In this document: one piece after another, positions 36,131-44,502 of the stretch | Layout of the letters: each line of letters starts with the position of its first letter | Position numbering within the stretch: position 1 is the first letter of the stretch | NCBI RefSeq assembly: GCF_004153455.1 | Contig: NZ_SDQE01000002.1 | Location: 62,001-126,000, forward strand | Origin: Allopusillimonas ginsengisoli | Lineage (GTDB): Bacteria > Pseudomonadota > Gammaproteobacteria > Burkholderiales > Burkholderiaceae_B | DNA length: 64,000 bases | Direction: 5' to 3' | Made by a program: the position numbers and the translations under genes | The notes under the pieces: model-generated | What the model saw: only the letters and a program-made list of their open reading frames with translations | What the model was told of the DNA's origin: nothing | The model's database searches: none

Positions 36131-37594
36131 TTAAGGATTGATACAAATGGTGGAAACAGATGAGTAAAAGTCCAGCGAGTGGCGACCGCCTTCACGCCCG
36201 ATGCCAGACAGCCCCGTACCGCCAAAGGGGGTACGCAAGTCGCGCAGGAACCAGGTATTGACCCAAACGATGCCCACGTCGAACTGCCGCGTCACCTGAT
36301 GCGCGCGGGCGATGTCGCGTGTCCATACTGAAGCGGCGAGCCCATAACGCGAATCATTGACCATCGCAATGACTTCGGCCTCTGTATCAAATGGCGCGAT
36401 ATGACAAACCGGCCCGAAGATCTCTTCTTTTACGCATCGTGCCGTTTCGGGCAAGCCTGTCCAGATCGTTGGCCGGACATACGCACCGTTATCCCGCTCG
36501 TCACCAAAATGAGGCACCTCTCCGCCAGCAACGACTGTTGCACCTTCTTCCCGTGCCAGCTCGAAATATGACAGAACCTTGTCGCGGTGCGTGTGAGAAA
36601 TCAACGACCCAATCTCCAGCCCGTCGACATCAGGAGATCCTATTTCCAAGGCATCAGCACGCTGCTTCATCGCCGCGACAAAGCGGTCAAAAATGGGGCG
36701 CTGTACATAAACACGCTCCGAACACAGGCACACTTGCCCAGTGTTGGTGAAGCTTGAACGCACCACGCCCGCCACTGCCTTGTCGAAATCGCAATCCGCA
36801 AAGACTACAGCGGCATTCTTGCCACCCAGTTCGAACGACACTTCTTTGACGCCGTCCGCAACCGCCTTCATGATGGTGCTGCCAGTGCGCGATTCGCCTG
36901 TAAACGTAATCGCGTCGATATCCGGATGACGCGACAGCGCTTCGCCTGCTGAGCCTCCGCCAAATCCATGCACAAGATTGAACACGCCTGGCGGGACGCC
37001 CGCCTCATGCATGACCTCCGCCAGCAAGGTTGCGGTTCCAGGTGTTTCTTCGGAAGGTTTGACGACCACCGTGTTGCCACAGGCCAGGGCAGGCGCCACT
37101 TTCCATGTCATCAGCAGCATCGGCAGATTCCATGGCGATATGATGGCCACCACGCCATGAGGCTTGCGAACGGTGTAACTGAACACATCGCCTTCGTCTG
37201 TCCGCATCTCGAAGCATTCACCGCCCGCAAGGCCACCCAGATCGGCAAAGGTGCGAAAGTTCTGAACGCCTCGCCGAATATCCAGCTTGCGCGCCTGTTG
37301 CCGAGATCTGCCCGTATCGGCAACCTCCGCATCGACAAATGCTTCAAACCTTTTTTCGATGCCATCGGCAACGGCATGCAGGATGCGAGCACGCTCTGCT
37401 TGGCTGGTCTGCCCCCAGGGGCCATGCAAGGCGGCGCGAGCGGCGCGCACTGCACGGTCCACAAGCTCGGCGTTCGCCTCGCAGATCTGGCCAAGCTCCT
37501 GGCCATTTACCGGCGAGATATTGGGGAAAGTCTTGTCAGTCTGTTCAAACTGGCCATCGACGTAATTTCGATATAGCTTGTGGAGGGAAGACAC
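36131..37594 (-). CDS. nbaE: 2-aminomuconate 6-semialdehyde dehydrogenase
   Basis: A 487-residue aldehyde dehydrogenase that oxidises 2-aminomuconate semialdehyde to 2-aminomuconate. The general base is in SFELGGKNAAVVF and the catalytic cysteine in NTGQVCLCSER. I choose the GTG at 37594 because GGAG lies 6 bases upstream and MSSLHKLYRNYVDG fits the family's N-terminus; the frame is open to 37642. It is the first gene of the operon and faces the divergent LysR gene. The very similar 2-hydroxymuconate semialdehyde dehydrogenase is the alternative, but the operon contains aminomuconate enzymes. Confidence 0.92.
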   Translation of the reverse strand: MSSLHKLYRNYVDGQFEQTDKTFPNISPVNGQELGQICEANAELVDRAVRAARAALHGPWGQTSQAERARILHAVADGIEKRFEAFVDAEVADTGRSRQQARKLDIRRGVQNFRTFADLGGLAGGECFEMRTDEGDVFSYTVRKPHGVVAIISPWNLPMLLMTWKVAPALACGNTVVVKPSEETPGTATLLAEVMHEAGVPPGVFNLVHGFGGGSAGEALSRHPDIDAITFTGESRTGSTIMKAVADGVKEVSFELGGKNAAVVFADCDFDKAVAGVVRSSFTNTGQVCLCSERVYVQRPIFDRFVAAMKQRADALEIGSPDVDGLEIGSLISHTHRDKVLSYFELAREEGATVVAGGEVPHFGDERDNGAYVRPTIWTGLPETARCVKEEIFGPVCHIAPFDTEAEVIAMVNDSRYGLAASVWTRDIARAHQVTRQFDVGIVWVNTWFLRDLRTPFGGTGLSGIGREGGRHSLDFYSSVSTICINP

Positions 37595-37642
37595 TGCGAT
37601 CTCCAGGAACGATGATATTGAATGCAGTGTAGGGATTTTCAC

Positions 37643-37654
37643 TATTCCTGAATA
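37643..37654. promoter_or_regulatory. TATTC-CT-GAATA dyad, candidate LysR site
   Basis: Perfect five-base arms with a two-base centre, near the nbaE side of the divergent interval. It shares its half-site with the dyad at 37675-37691, so the two could be activation and recognition sites of the adjacent LysR-type protein. Confidence 0.4.
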
Positions 37655-37674
37655 ATGAAATATCTCGCCCCTTG

Positions 37675-37691
37675 TATTCCCAAGTAGAATA
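37675..37691. promoter_or_regulatory. TATTC-N7-GAATA dyad with T-N11-A core, candidate LysR box
   Basis: Perfect five-base arms separated by seven bases; the inner bases form the T-N11-A pattern typical of LysR-type regulator binding sites. It lies about midway between nbaE and the LysR gene, where a recognition site is expected. Confidence 0.5.
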
Positions 37692-37780
37692 TCTGATTCT
37701 CACCCTTTCACCTGCTGCGTTCAGGATCACTGCGTAGCCTCGTGCGGGTGCGGCGTTTTCACCGATTGTCAGAGGGCGAA

Positions 37781-38758
37781 ATGTCTCCTACGCATAGCAG
37801 CGCATTAAGCCGAAAGCTGCGATTCGGACAAATCCTTGTGTTTGAGCAAGTACTGCGCAGCGGTTCCATCCTGCACGCATCCCAGAAACTCAATCTGACT
37901 CAACCCGCCGTCACCAAGATCATCCATGAACTCGAAGGACATTTCGGAGGCCTCTTGCTGGTGCGCAGCAATCGGGGCGTCTATCCCACCGATCTAGGCA
38001 AGATTGTCGGTCGCCGCGCCAAATCGCTGCTTGCGGAAATGCGCCACATGACAGACGAGGTCAACGCTTTTAACGAAGGCATGGCGGGGCAAGTGCTGGT
38101 AGGCACGTTGATATCGGCCGCTGCCGACCTGCTGCCACGCGCGATACAACTGCTCAAGGCAAGGGCCTCAGAAGTCGTGGTCACGCTGCGGGTTGCCCAG
38201 ATGGATCAGCTCCTTCCTGCACTGAGCGTCGGCGACCTGGATCTTGTTGTCGCACGCATTCCCACCGATGTTCGCTGGCAAGTTAAATCTCCACAAATTG
38301 AGGCCGAAGCGCTCTATACTGATCAGCTCTGTGTTGTCGGCGGGATCCGGCATCCTCTTTCATCGGTTCCAAAGATTTCACTGGCGCAGGCCCTGCCCTT
38401 CCCATGGATACTCCCTACGCGCGATTCATCGCTTCGCCAGACGGCCGACAGGCTTTTCTTTGACGCAGGGCTGGCCGCTCCAACAAACATTGTTGAATCT
38501 CTTTCCGTGCTCACGAACGTTGCCCTGATGCTGGATAACAAGACAATCGGCCTCATGCCCCGATCGGCAGCCCAGCAATTTGCGGACGCCAGAATCCTGA
38601 CTATCCTGCCCTTAACGGATCTGCCAGTGTTTGGCGACATTGGATGCTTCACCGATGCAGCGCGAGAGCCCGCTGCTGCGGTCGCCCTCTTTAAGGAATG
38701 CTTGCGTGAAGCTGCGCAGCTATGCACAGGCGCTGCGCCGCCCCCTGCTTCGTCATGA
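37781..38758 (+). CDS. LysR-family regulator of the 3-hydroxyanthranilate operon
   Basis: A 325-residue LysR-type regulator. The N-terminal helix-turn-helix (GSILHASQKLNLTQPAVTKI) is of the GbpR/PcaQ-like subgroup, and the periplasmic-binding-protein-like effector domain follows. The start at 37781 follows GAGG. It diverges from nbaE, so it most likely controls the operon at 28111-37594 in response to 3-hydroxyanthranilate or a product. Known nba clusters also carry a regulator gene, at the other end. Confidence 0.92.
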   Translation: MSPTHSSALSRKLRFGQILVFEQVLRSGSILHASQKLNLTQPAVTKIIHELEGHFGGLLLVRSNRGVYPTDLGKIVGRRAKSLLAEMRHMTDEVNAFNEGMAGQVLVGTLISAAADLLPRAIQLLKARASEVVVTLRVAQMDQLLPALSVGDLDLVVARIPTDVRWQVKSPQIEAEALYTDQLCVVGGIRHPLSSVPKISLAQALPFPWILPTRDSSLRQTADRLFFDAGLAAPTNIVESLSVLTNVALMLDNKTIGLMPRSAAQQFADARILTILPLTDLPVFGDIGCFTDAAREPAAAVALFKECLREAAQLCTGAAPPPASS

Positions 38759-38768
38759 AGACCTCAAT

Positions 38769-39488
38769 TCACTCAGTCGCAGGCGGCTCAAACAAATTCC
38801 GCTGAATTTGCGCTAAATGTCCAACCAGGGCCGTTCGCGCCGATTCGGCATCCCTATCCTCCAGCGCGGTCACAATGGCGCGATGCTGATGTTCATATTC
38901 GGTGCGACGTTCTGGCGTGAGTGAGTTGCGCTTGAGCCGGCCCCAGTCACCTTGTTGTCGGACGCGATTGCTCAGCGCCAGTACTTGCAGGAAAAAGTGG
39001 TTGTGCGTCGCTTTCGCGAGCGCCTGATGAAGCTCGCCATCCCAAAACTCGAAGTCTTCGACCGTTTGCGCTTGCTCCCCGTTTACCAGGCATTCGTGCA
39101 TGCGGGCAAAATCGCTGCGGGTTGCGTGGCGCACAATCAATGCCGGCATCAGTGGCTCGATCAACAGGCGAGCTTCCATGAGTTCAGCCGGGCTGGTTTG
39201 ATCCAGAAAAAGGCCGTGGCCGCCCGCATCTGCAGATACCTCGTGTGCAGGACGCGCGGCAAATGTGCCGCTGCCAACTGACTGAGTGATCCAGCCTGAA
39301 TCGCGCAAGGCCGCCAGGACGCGCCGCACAGAACCTCTGGAGGTGTTGAAGCGTTGGCTCAACTCCCGTTCGGCGGGTAGCTTTACACCAACCGGTATCC
39401 GGCCAGAGCTAATTTCTGTATATAGATAATTTGCCAAGGCTTGCGCTCCAGGACTGCGCAAGCCCAATTCAATTACGTCGGATGTCAT
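38769..39488 (-). CDS. GntR-family regulator, FadR type
   Basis: A 239-residue regulator with an N-terminal winged helix (KLPAERELSQRFNTSRGSVRR) and an all-helical FCD effector domain, the FadR subfamily. A GTG at 39506 would add six residues; neither start has a clear ribosome-binding site. It converges on the LysR gene and diverges from the fumarylacetoacetase-family gene at 39719, which it probably regulates through dyads in the 230-base interval. Confidence 0.9.
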   Translation of the reverse strand: MTSDVIELGLRSPGAQALANYLYTEISSGRIPVGVKLPAERELSQRFNTSRGSVRRVLAALRDSGWITQSVGSGTFAARPAHEVSADAGGHGLFLDQTSPAELMEARLLIEPLMPALIVRHATRSDFARMHECLVNGEQAQTVEDFEFWDGELHQALAKATHNHFFLQVLALSNRVRQQGDWGRLKRNSLTPERRTEYEHQHRAIVTALEDRDAESARTALVGHLAQIQRNLFEPPATE

Positions 39489-39540
39489 GATTTGCTGAAT
39501 CTGCACGATAAGAACAGTGCTGGCAGAATATCATTCCTGT

Positions 39541-39550
39541 ACCAATTGGT
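39541..39550. promoter_or_regulatory. ACCAATTGGT palindrome
   Basis: A perfect ten-base palindrome 53 bases upstream of the FadR-type gene start. FadR-family operators are short dyads containing GGT/ACC halves, so this is a plausible autoregulatory site. Confidence 0.4.
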
Positions 39551-39654
39551 CAAAATGGTGATTTTTACTTAGCCATTCATAAACCCTTAAATAATAGCGG
39601 TTGCGTTGCATATACCTGCGCCATATACTTTCGACTTCAGACCAATTTAACGAT

Positions 39655-39677
39655 AGTGGTACAAAAGCGGTACTACT
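39655..39677. promoter_or_regulatory. AGTGGTAC-N7-GTACTACT imperfect dyad
   Basis: Arms match at seven of eight positions around a seven-base spacer, 41 bases before the start at 39719. The GGT/ACY composition and position suit an operator for the divergent GntR protein. Confidence 0.4.
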
Positions 39678-39718
39678 CGTACGCAGACTCACTATCGTCC
39701 CATCATTGAAGGAAGAGT

Positions 39719-40591
39719 ATGCGGATCGCAACTTACATGAAGGCGCAGCAGCAATATGTAGGCGTCGTCAGCGACGACGGGCTGACAGTACAGGCATTGG
39801 ACGTTGCCCCAGAAACCGCCAAACAAGGCATGCTCGGCCTGATTCGCACCCACGAAGACCAAGCACGCCTGGCTGAACTTGCCCGCGGCGCACCCACACC
39901 GCTGGATACCGTGAAATTGCTCGCACCTATTCCACGTCCTCGACGCAACATCTTTTGCGTTGGTCGCAACTATCATGCACATGCTCAGGAGCTGTCCGAG
40001 TCAGTATTCAAAGCCAACAACGCGAATCCGGCCGCTTGGCCCATCGTATTCACCAAGGTACCCGAAACCGTCATCGCCCATGGCGAAGATGTCGTTCTAC
40101 CGATCGACATCAGCGAGCAGATTGATTACGAGGCAGAACTCGCCGTCGTGATCGGCAAAGGCGGGAAGAACATCAGCAAAGCTGAGGCCATGAACCACGT
40201 GTGGGGTTACACCATTGTTAACGACGTAACGGCACGCGATGTGCAGATCAGGCACCAGCAATGGGATTTAGGCAAATCCTTCGACACATTCTGCCCAATG
40301 GGGCCTTGGCTAATCACCGCCGATGCGTTCAATGCCACGGATACGCGAGTACGGTGCTGGGTCAACGACGAGCTTAGGCAGGACGGTAAAACACGCGACT
40401 TGATTTTTGACCTGCCCACGCTGATAGAAACCTGCTCGCGCGGCATCTCCCTTTACCCCGGGGACATCATTGCGACAGGAACGCCCGCCGGCGTCGGAAT
40501 GGGTTTCAACCCGCCCCGCTATTTGAAATCCGGTGATCGCGTTCGCATCGAAATCGACGGCCTTGGCACCCTTGAAAACGCCTTTCGATAG
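39719..40591 (+). CDS. fumarylacetoacetate-hydrolase-family protein
   Basis: A 290-residue FAH-fold protein. The metal-binding glutamates are in DYEAELAVVIGKGG, preceded by FCVGRNYHAHAQEL; YTIVNDVTARDVQ and GDIIATGTPAGVG are typical. Family members hydrolyse acylpyruvates or decarboxylate/isomerise ring-cleavage products. The start follows GGAAG. It is followed 65 bases later by a Bug gene, and a FadR-type regulator diverges upstream. The precise substrate is unknown. Confidence 0.93.
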   Translation: MRIATYMKAQQQYVGVVSDDGLTVQALDVAPETAKQGMLGLIRTHEDQARLAELARGAPTPLDTVKLLAPIPRPRRNIFCVGRNYHAHAQELSESVFKANNANPAAWPIVFTKVPETVIAHGEDVVLPIDISEQIDYEAELAVVIGKGGKNISKAEAMNHVWGYTIVNDVTARDVQIRHQQWDLGKSFDTFCPMGPWLITADAFNATDTRVRCWVNDELRQDGKTRDLIFDLPTLIETCSRGISLYPGDIIATGTPAGVGMGFNPPRYLKSGDRVRIEIDGLGTLENAFR

Positions 40592-40656
40592 GCGCTTCAC
40601 GTAGCAACATACAAAAAAGCCGACTACTGGCATAACACTCAGTGAAGGAGACATCA

Positions 40657-41625
40657 ATGAAAGCAACAATACTGAAAATATTTGCGGCTGGCCTGACTAT
40701 GGTGGCTTCCGGCATGGCGTGGGCGCAATACCCGGAACGCCCCATCACAATGATTGTTCCATTTCCCCCGGGCGGCGTGACCGATACGGTAGCGCGGCCC
40801 ATCGCAGACGCGCTCGGCAAAGAGCTGGGGCAGTCCGTAGTGGTCGAGAACAAAGCGGGAGCGGGCGGCGCCATCGGTACAGGCGAAGCTGCGCGCGCCA
40901 AACCGGATGGCTACACCATTATGTTGATGCTTTCTTCCATTTCCATTTTGCCTGAAGCAGACAAAATACTTGGGCGCAAGGCGGCGTACGACACAACGGA
41001 TTTCAAGCCTATTGCGCGAATTACCGCAGACCCCACAGTGTTGGTCGTCCCTGCGAAATCACCCTGGAAAACAGTCGATGAGTTTGTCGAGGCGGCTCGC
41101 CAGGCGCCAGGCGATCTGGACTACGGTAGCTCGGGTATCTACGGCTCAATGCATGTACCCATGGCCATGCTCGAGAAAAATGCGAATATTCAGATGACAC
41201 ATGTCCCATACACGGGTGCGGGTCCGGCGGTCGCCGCATTGTTGGGCGGCCAGGTTGATGCAATTTCCACCGGCCCGTCCAGCATCCTTCAACATATCAA
41301 AGCTGGCACGGTACGGCCCCTGGCGCATTGGGGCGACAAGCCACTTGATACGCTTCCGAACGTACCCAGCCTGACACAGGCAGGCTACGACGTGAAGTTC
41401 GTTCAGTGGTCTGGTATTTTTGTACCAAAGGATGTGCCCGCCGAAATAATCGAACGTTTGCGCACCGCAGCCAAAGCTGTGGCCAACGACCCGGACGTGC
41501 AGGCAAAGGTCCTGGCCGCCGGCAGCCCCATCGATTACCTGGATGCCGATGAGTTCCAGGCTTATTGGGATGCGGACGACGCTGTATTGCGAAAAGCGGT
41601 GCAGGATATAGGAAAAGTGCAATAG
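40657..41625 (+). CDS. Bug-family (TctC-like) periplasmic solute receptor
   Basis: A 322-residue Bug receptor with a signal peptide ending near AWAQYPER. GGAG lies 6 bases before the ATG at 40657. Motifs VPFPPGGVTD and ENKAGAGGAIG are clear. It probably shares a transcript with the FAH-family gene upstream and binds that enzyme's substrate or a precursor. It converges with the yhhQ-like gene across a strong stem-loop. Confidence 0.93.
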   Translation: MKATILKIFAAGLTMVASGMAWAQYPERPITMIVPFPPGGVTDTVARPIADALGKELGQSVVVENKAGAGGAIGTGEAARAKPDGYTIMLMLSSISILPEADKILGRKAAYDTTDFKPIARITADPTVLVVPAKSPWKTVDEFVEAARQAPGDLDYGSSGIYGSMHVPMAMLEKNANIQMTHVPYTGAGPAVAALLGGQVDAISTGPSSILQHIKAGTVRPLAHWGDKPLDTLPNVPSLTQAGYDVKFVQWSGIFVPKDVPAEIIERLRTAAKAVANDPDVQAKVLAAGSPIDYLDADEFQAYWDADDAVLRKAVQDIGKVQ

Positions 41626-41666
41626 GAAGCGTTGGCCGACGAAGCTACACGACTCATCGTTCGTTA

Positions 41667-41691
41667 TCTGCAGTAGTCAGGCTACTGCAGA
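41667..41691. terminator. 10-bp stem-loop between convergent genes
   Basis: TCTGCAGTAG and CTACTGCAGA form a perfect stem with a five-base loop. It overlaps the end of the yhhQ-like gene and follows the Bug stop by 41 bases. Neither side has a clear T-tract, so classical intrinsic termination is uncertain; a bidirectional barrier or message-stabilising hairpin is possible. Confidence 0.4.
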
Positions 41692-42345
41692 CAGAGCATC
41701 ACGCCGTTTCATTGCCCGGATAAACGCACTTAGGGCAACACCGTACATAGGCACGAACAGCAATAGGCTGACGGCCAGTTTGATGACATAGTCCACCACG
41801 GCAATTTCGCCCCAATGTTCGGCCATGAAAGGGTTGCTGCTTTGCCAAAAGGCTATGCTGAAGAAAGCGGCAGTGTCCAGCGCCTGCCCAAACACGGACG
41901 AAGCCGCGGGTGCGATCCACCATTGCACGTACCCTCGGCGCATGCGGTCGAATACTTGTACGTCCAGCAATTGCCCCAACACATAGGCAGCAAAGCTGGC
42001 GAACGCAATACGGAACACAAATGTATTGAACTCTACCAGTGCGCTCACGCCGTTGAAGCGCCCTTCATGAAAGAGCACGGATACGATATAAGAGACGATT
42101 AGCGCCGGAATCATGGCGCGCATAATCACGCGACGTGCTTCAGACTTGCCGATCAGGCGCACGGTCAGGTCAGTTGCCAGGAAAATAAAGGGGAAGCTGA
42201 ATGCGCCCCAAGTGCTGTGAAAGCCAAACAGGTCGATAGGCAGCTGCACCAGATAATTACTGGCAATGATGATTAAGACGTGAAAGGCAACCAGCAGAGC
42301 AAGGTAAAATGAACCGCGCGATTGCGCGACAGATATGGATGTCAT
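41677..42345 (-). CDS. yhhQ: queuosine-precursor transporter, YhhQ family
   Basis: A 222-residue inner-membrane protein with about six hydrophobic segments. The sequence fits the YhhQ/VUT family (IDLFGFHSTWGAFSFPF, FLATDLTVRLIG, DTAAFFSIAFW), which imports 7-deazaguanine precursors preQ0/preQ1 for queuosine in tRNA. The start follows AAGG. Only 35 bases separate it from the divergent aadA start, so their promoters must overlap each other or the genes. I saw no queuosine riboswitch in that short gap. Confidence 0.88.
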   Translation of the reverse strand: MTSISVAQSRGSFYLALLVAFHVLIIIASNYLVQLPIDLFGFHSTWGAFSFPFIFLATDLTVRLIGKSEARRVIMRAMIPALIVSYIVSVLFHEGRFNGVSALVEFNTFVFRIAFASFAAYVLGQLLDVQVFDRMRRGYVQWWIAPAASSVFGQALDTAAFFSIAFWQSSNPFMAEHWGEIAVVDYVIKLAVSLLLFVPMYGVALSAFIRAMKRRDALSAVA

Positions 42346-42380
42346 GATGTACCTTTTTGATGGATGGGGTTAGGGAACCC

Positions 42381-43178
42381 ATGAAAGCATGGCAATCTGG
42401 CATTGTACGCCAACTGACACATGCGCGTGCGGCACTTGAGCGCAATCTTGCAGGCACGCTGCAAGCCATTCATTTGTTTGGTTCCGCCATCGATGGCGGA
42501 CTCAAACCATACAGCGACATTGACTTGCTCGTAACCGTCAATGCCCCGCTGCCTGATCCGGTCCGATACGCATTGATGATGGACCTGCTGTCGATATCGG
42601 CAGCGCCTGGAACCAACGAAACCCATCGCGCGCTCGAAGTAACCGTTATTGTCCGGCACGAGGTCGTGCCGTGGCGGTACCCCCCGTTGCGCGAACTTCA
42701 GTTTGGCGAATGGCTTCGCGAGCCCCTGCAGCATGGCTGTGTCGAAGGCGCAACTGTCGACCACGATCTCGCGATCTTATTGACCAAGGCAAGACAACAC
42801 AGTATCAACCTGGTGGGCATGCCGGCACGGGATTTGTTTGATCCAGTACCCAAGGAAGATTTGGCCAAAGCGTTATTCGACACCGTTGCGCAGTGGAACA
42901 GCACGTCTGACTGGCAAGGCGATGAGCGAAATATCGTGCTTGCGCTTGCCCGCATTTGGTTTAGCGCTGCCTCAGGAGAAATCACATCCAAGGATGCGGC
43001 CGCCGCGTGGGTGCTTGAGCGGCTGCCAGATGTGTATGCCCCCGTCGTGCACACAGCCCGGGAGGCTTATCTAGGCAGCGGCAGAGACGATCTGGCGGGC
43101 CGCACGGACGAAGTGCAGGCGTTTATATATTACGCCAAGGCGATGATCGGCAAACACTCGCTCGCGAAGCCTTCATAG
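42381..43178 (+). CDS. aadA: aminoglycoside nucleotidyltransferase, ANT(3'')/AadA type
   Basis: A 265-residue adenylyltransferase similar over its whole length to AadA enzymes that modify streptomycin and spectinomycin. The nucleotidyl-transfer motif is LFGSAIDGGLKPYSDIDLLV; PWRYPPLRELQFGEWLRE, LAILLTKARQHS and WQGDERNIVLALARIW are AadA-typical. I prefer ATG 42381, after AGGGAACCC, over 42357. There is no attC site, integrase or transposon, so it looks like an intrinsic chromosomal copy. Whether it confers resistance depends on expression. Confidence 0.92.
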   Translation: MKAWQSGIVRQLTHARAALERNLAGTLQAIHLFGSAIDGGLKPYSDIDLLVTVNAPLPDPVRYALMMDLLSISAAPGTNETHRALEVTVIVRHEVVPWRYPPLRELQFGEWLREPLQHGCVEGATVDHDLAILLTKARQHSINLVGMPARDLFDPVPKEDLAKALFDTVAQWNSTSDWQGDERNIVLALARIWFSAASGEITSKDAAAAWVLERLPDVYAPVVHTAREAYLGSGRDDLAGRTDEVQAFIYYAKAMIGKHSLAKPS

Positions 43179-43286
43179 CGGCCAGCGAATTCTTCTGCCT
43201 GAAAGCGTACCAAAAGACTGAGGCTGAGAATACCATTCCAACGCTCCAAACGCTGAGGCAATAAATGAAGATGTTCATTAAGCATC

Positions 43287-44483
43287 CTACCAAAAGCTAT
43301 CGCGAGGCCAGGCTGATGACAGGCCGCTAGTTCCTGCAGCTGACGCTATGCCCCGGTCTCGCATATGACACCGGACCTGATCTCGCGTTAATCCCACGTC
43401 CGAGAGCAAGTGGTCATCCAGCTCCACCAGATATCGCAATTGCTTTTTTTCTACGCGTCGCCCCGACACCAGGCCGGTGGCGGCAACCGGCAAAGAGGAC
43501 AGCGCACGACCCCGAGCGTAAGCATCGCTGGCATCCGCCCTGAGAACGGCCCTGCGCGGCCATGGGTTGACACCTGTTGCGAGCCAGTCCGCGGTAGCAC
43601 GCCAAAAGCAGTCCCGATGTCTGGAATGAAACAGTTCAAAGTGCCCGATGCGATCCACGCCCTCGTCTTCAGGCCGAAGCTCGACGACGGTTCGCGCGCT
43701 GTTTTCGAAGTATGACAAACCACGGTAGACCGCGGGGCGCGGTGCGTACTCGTCATCCGCTACCACTATTGCCAGGATGTTCGAACGCACAGCCCTGAAA
43801 TGCTCCAGCACCGTTTCGCGCTGCCAAGCGGGAAAGCTGCGTTCAAGCCGTGGACCGCGAAAGCTCCATTCGTTGGCAACACCTTTGGGCAAGTCTTCCA
43901 GCCAGCCTAGCCGCTTCCCAGGAAAGTACCCTATCACCGAGGTCAGCAATGGCATGACGATATGCCATTTCCAGAACAAGCGCCGACGATGAGCCGAAGC
44001 ATAATCCCGCCACCATGCGTATTGCGCGCCTATCGTTAGCATGCGGTCTATTCCCGCCGCATTGGAGGCCAAGCCAGGCAGGATGCCGCCTATACTGTGC
44101 CCCACAACATGGATGGGTAAATCGTTCCGATCCTGAAGAACACGCAATGCGGCGCTGAAATCGAACTCTCCCCACTCGCGCCACCGATATGTGCAGCGTT
44201 TGAGGTGTTCGGGCCGGGACTCGCCTATTCCCCGATAATCGTAGGTCAGCACATTAAAGCCCTGCTGAGCCAGAAATTGCGCGTAACGATGATAGTAGCG
44301 GGCCAGCACCCCCGTGGCTGCATTGATAATGACGGCGGCAATAGGACGGCGATGAGAAATCCAATAATGGCCGTGCAGCGTCACGCCATCGGCGGTTTGG
44401 AACGCGATGCGATCCGCGTTTATGCCAGCACTGACCAGTGAGGCAGTGCGTAGATTGTTAAAGCATGTCGTCGTCGTATCCAT
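43287..44483 (-). CDS. alpha/beta hydrolase with C-terminal DUF1127-like segment
   Basis: A 398-residue protein. Residues about 25-305 are an alpha/beta hydrolase: the nucleophile elbow is VVGHSIGGILPG, and GYFPGKRLGW plus DRIGHFELF (probable catalytic-histidine region) follow. After a linker, residues 342-375 (KKQLRYLVELDDHLLSDVGL) resemble DUF1127, a small Arg-rich motif normally encoded as a free-standing peptide of about 50 residues. GGAG lies 8 bases before the start. It follows the phzF-like gene by 19 bases. The joined domain is unusual; a chance read-through into a former separate gene is possible. Confidence 0.85.
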   Translation of the reverse strand: MDTTTTCFNNLRTASLVSAGINADRIAFQTADGVTLHGHYWISHRRPIAAVIINAATGVLARYYHRYAQFLAQQGFNVLTYDYRGIGESRPEHLKRCTYRWREWGEFDFSAALRVLQDRNDLPIHVVGHSIGGILPGLASNAAGIDRMLTIGAQYAWWRDYASAHRRRLFWKWHIVMPLLTSVIGYFPGKRLGWLEDLPKGVANEWSFRGPRLERSFPAWQRETVLEHFRAVRSNILAIVVADDEYAPRPAVYRGLSYFENSARTVVELRPEDEGVDRIGHFELFHSRHRDCFWRATADWLATGVNPWPRRAVLRADASDAYARGRALSSLPVAATGLVSGRRVEKKQLRYLVELDDHLLSDVGLTRDQVRCHMRDRGIASAAGTSGLSSAWPRDSFW

Positions 44484-44502
44484 GATACGGGCTCCGTCTG
44501 AG

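Noticed and set aside
42381-43178. Mobile integron gene cassette
   Set aside because: No attC-like repeat, integrase or transposase flanks the aadA-type gene.
43179-43286. Possible terminator between convergent aadA and hydrolase genes
   Set aside because: No stable stem with a T-tract could be found by eye.
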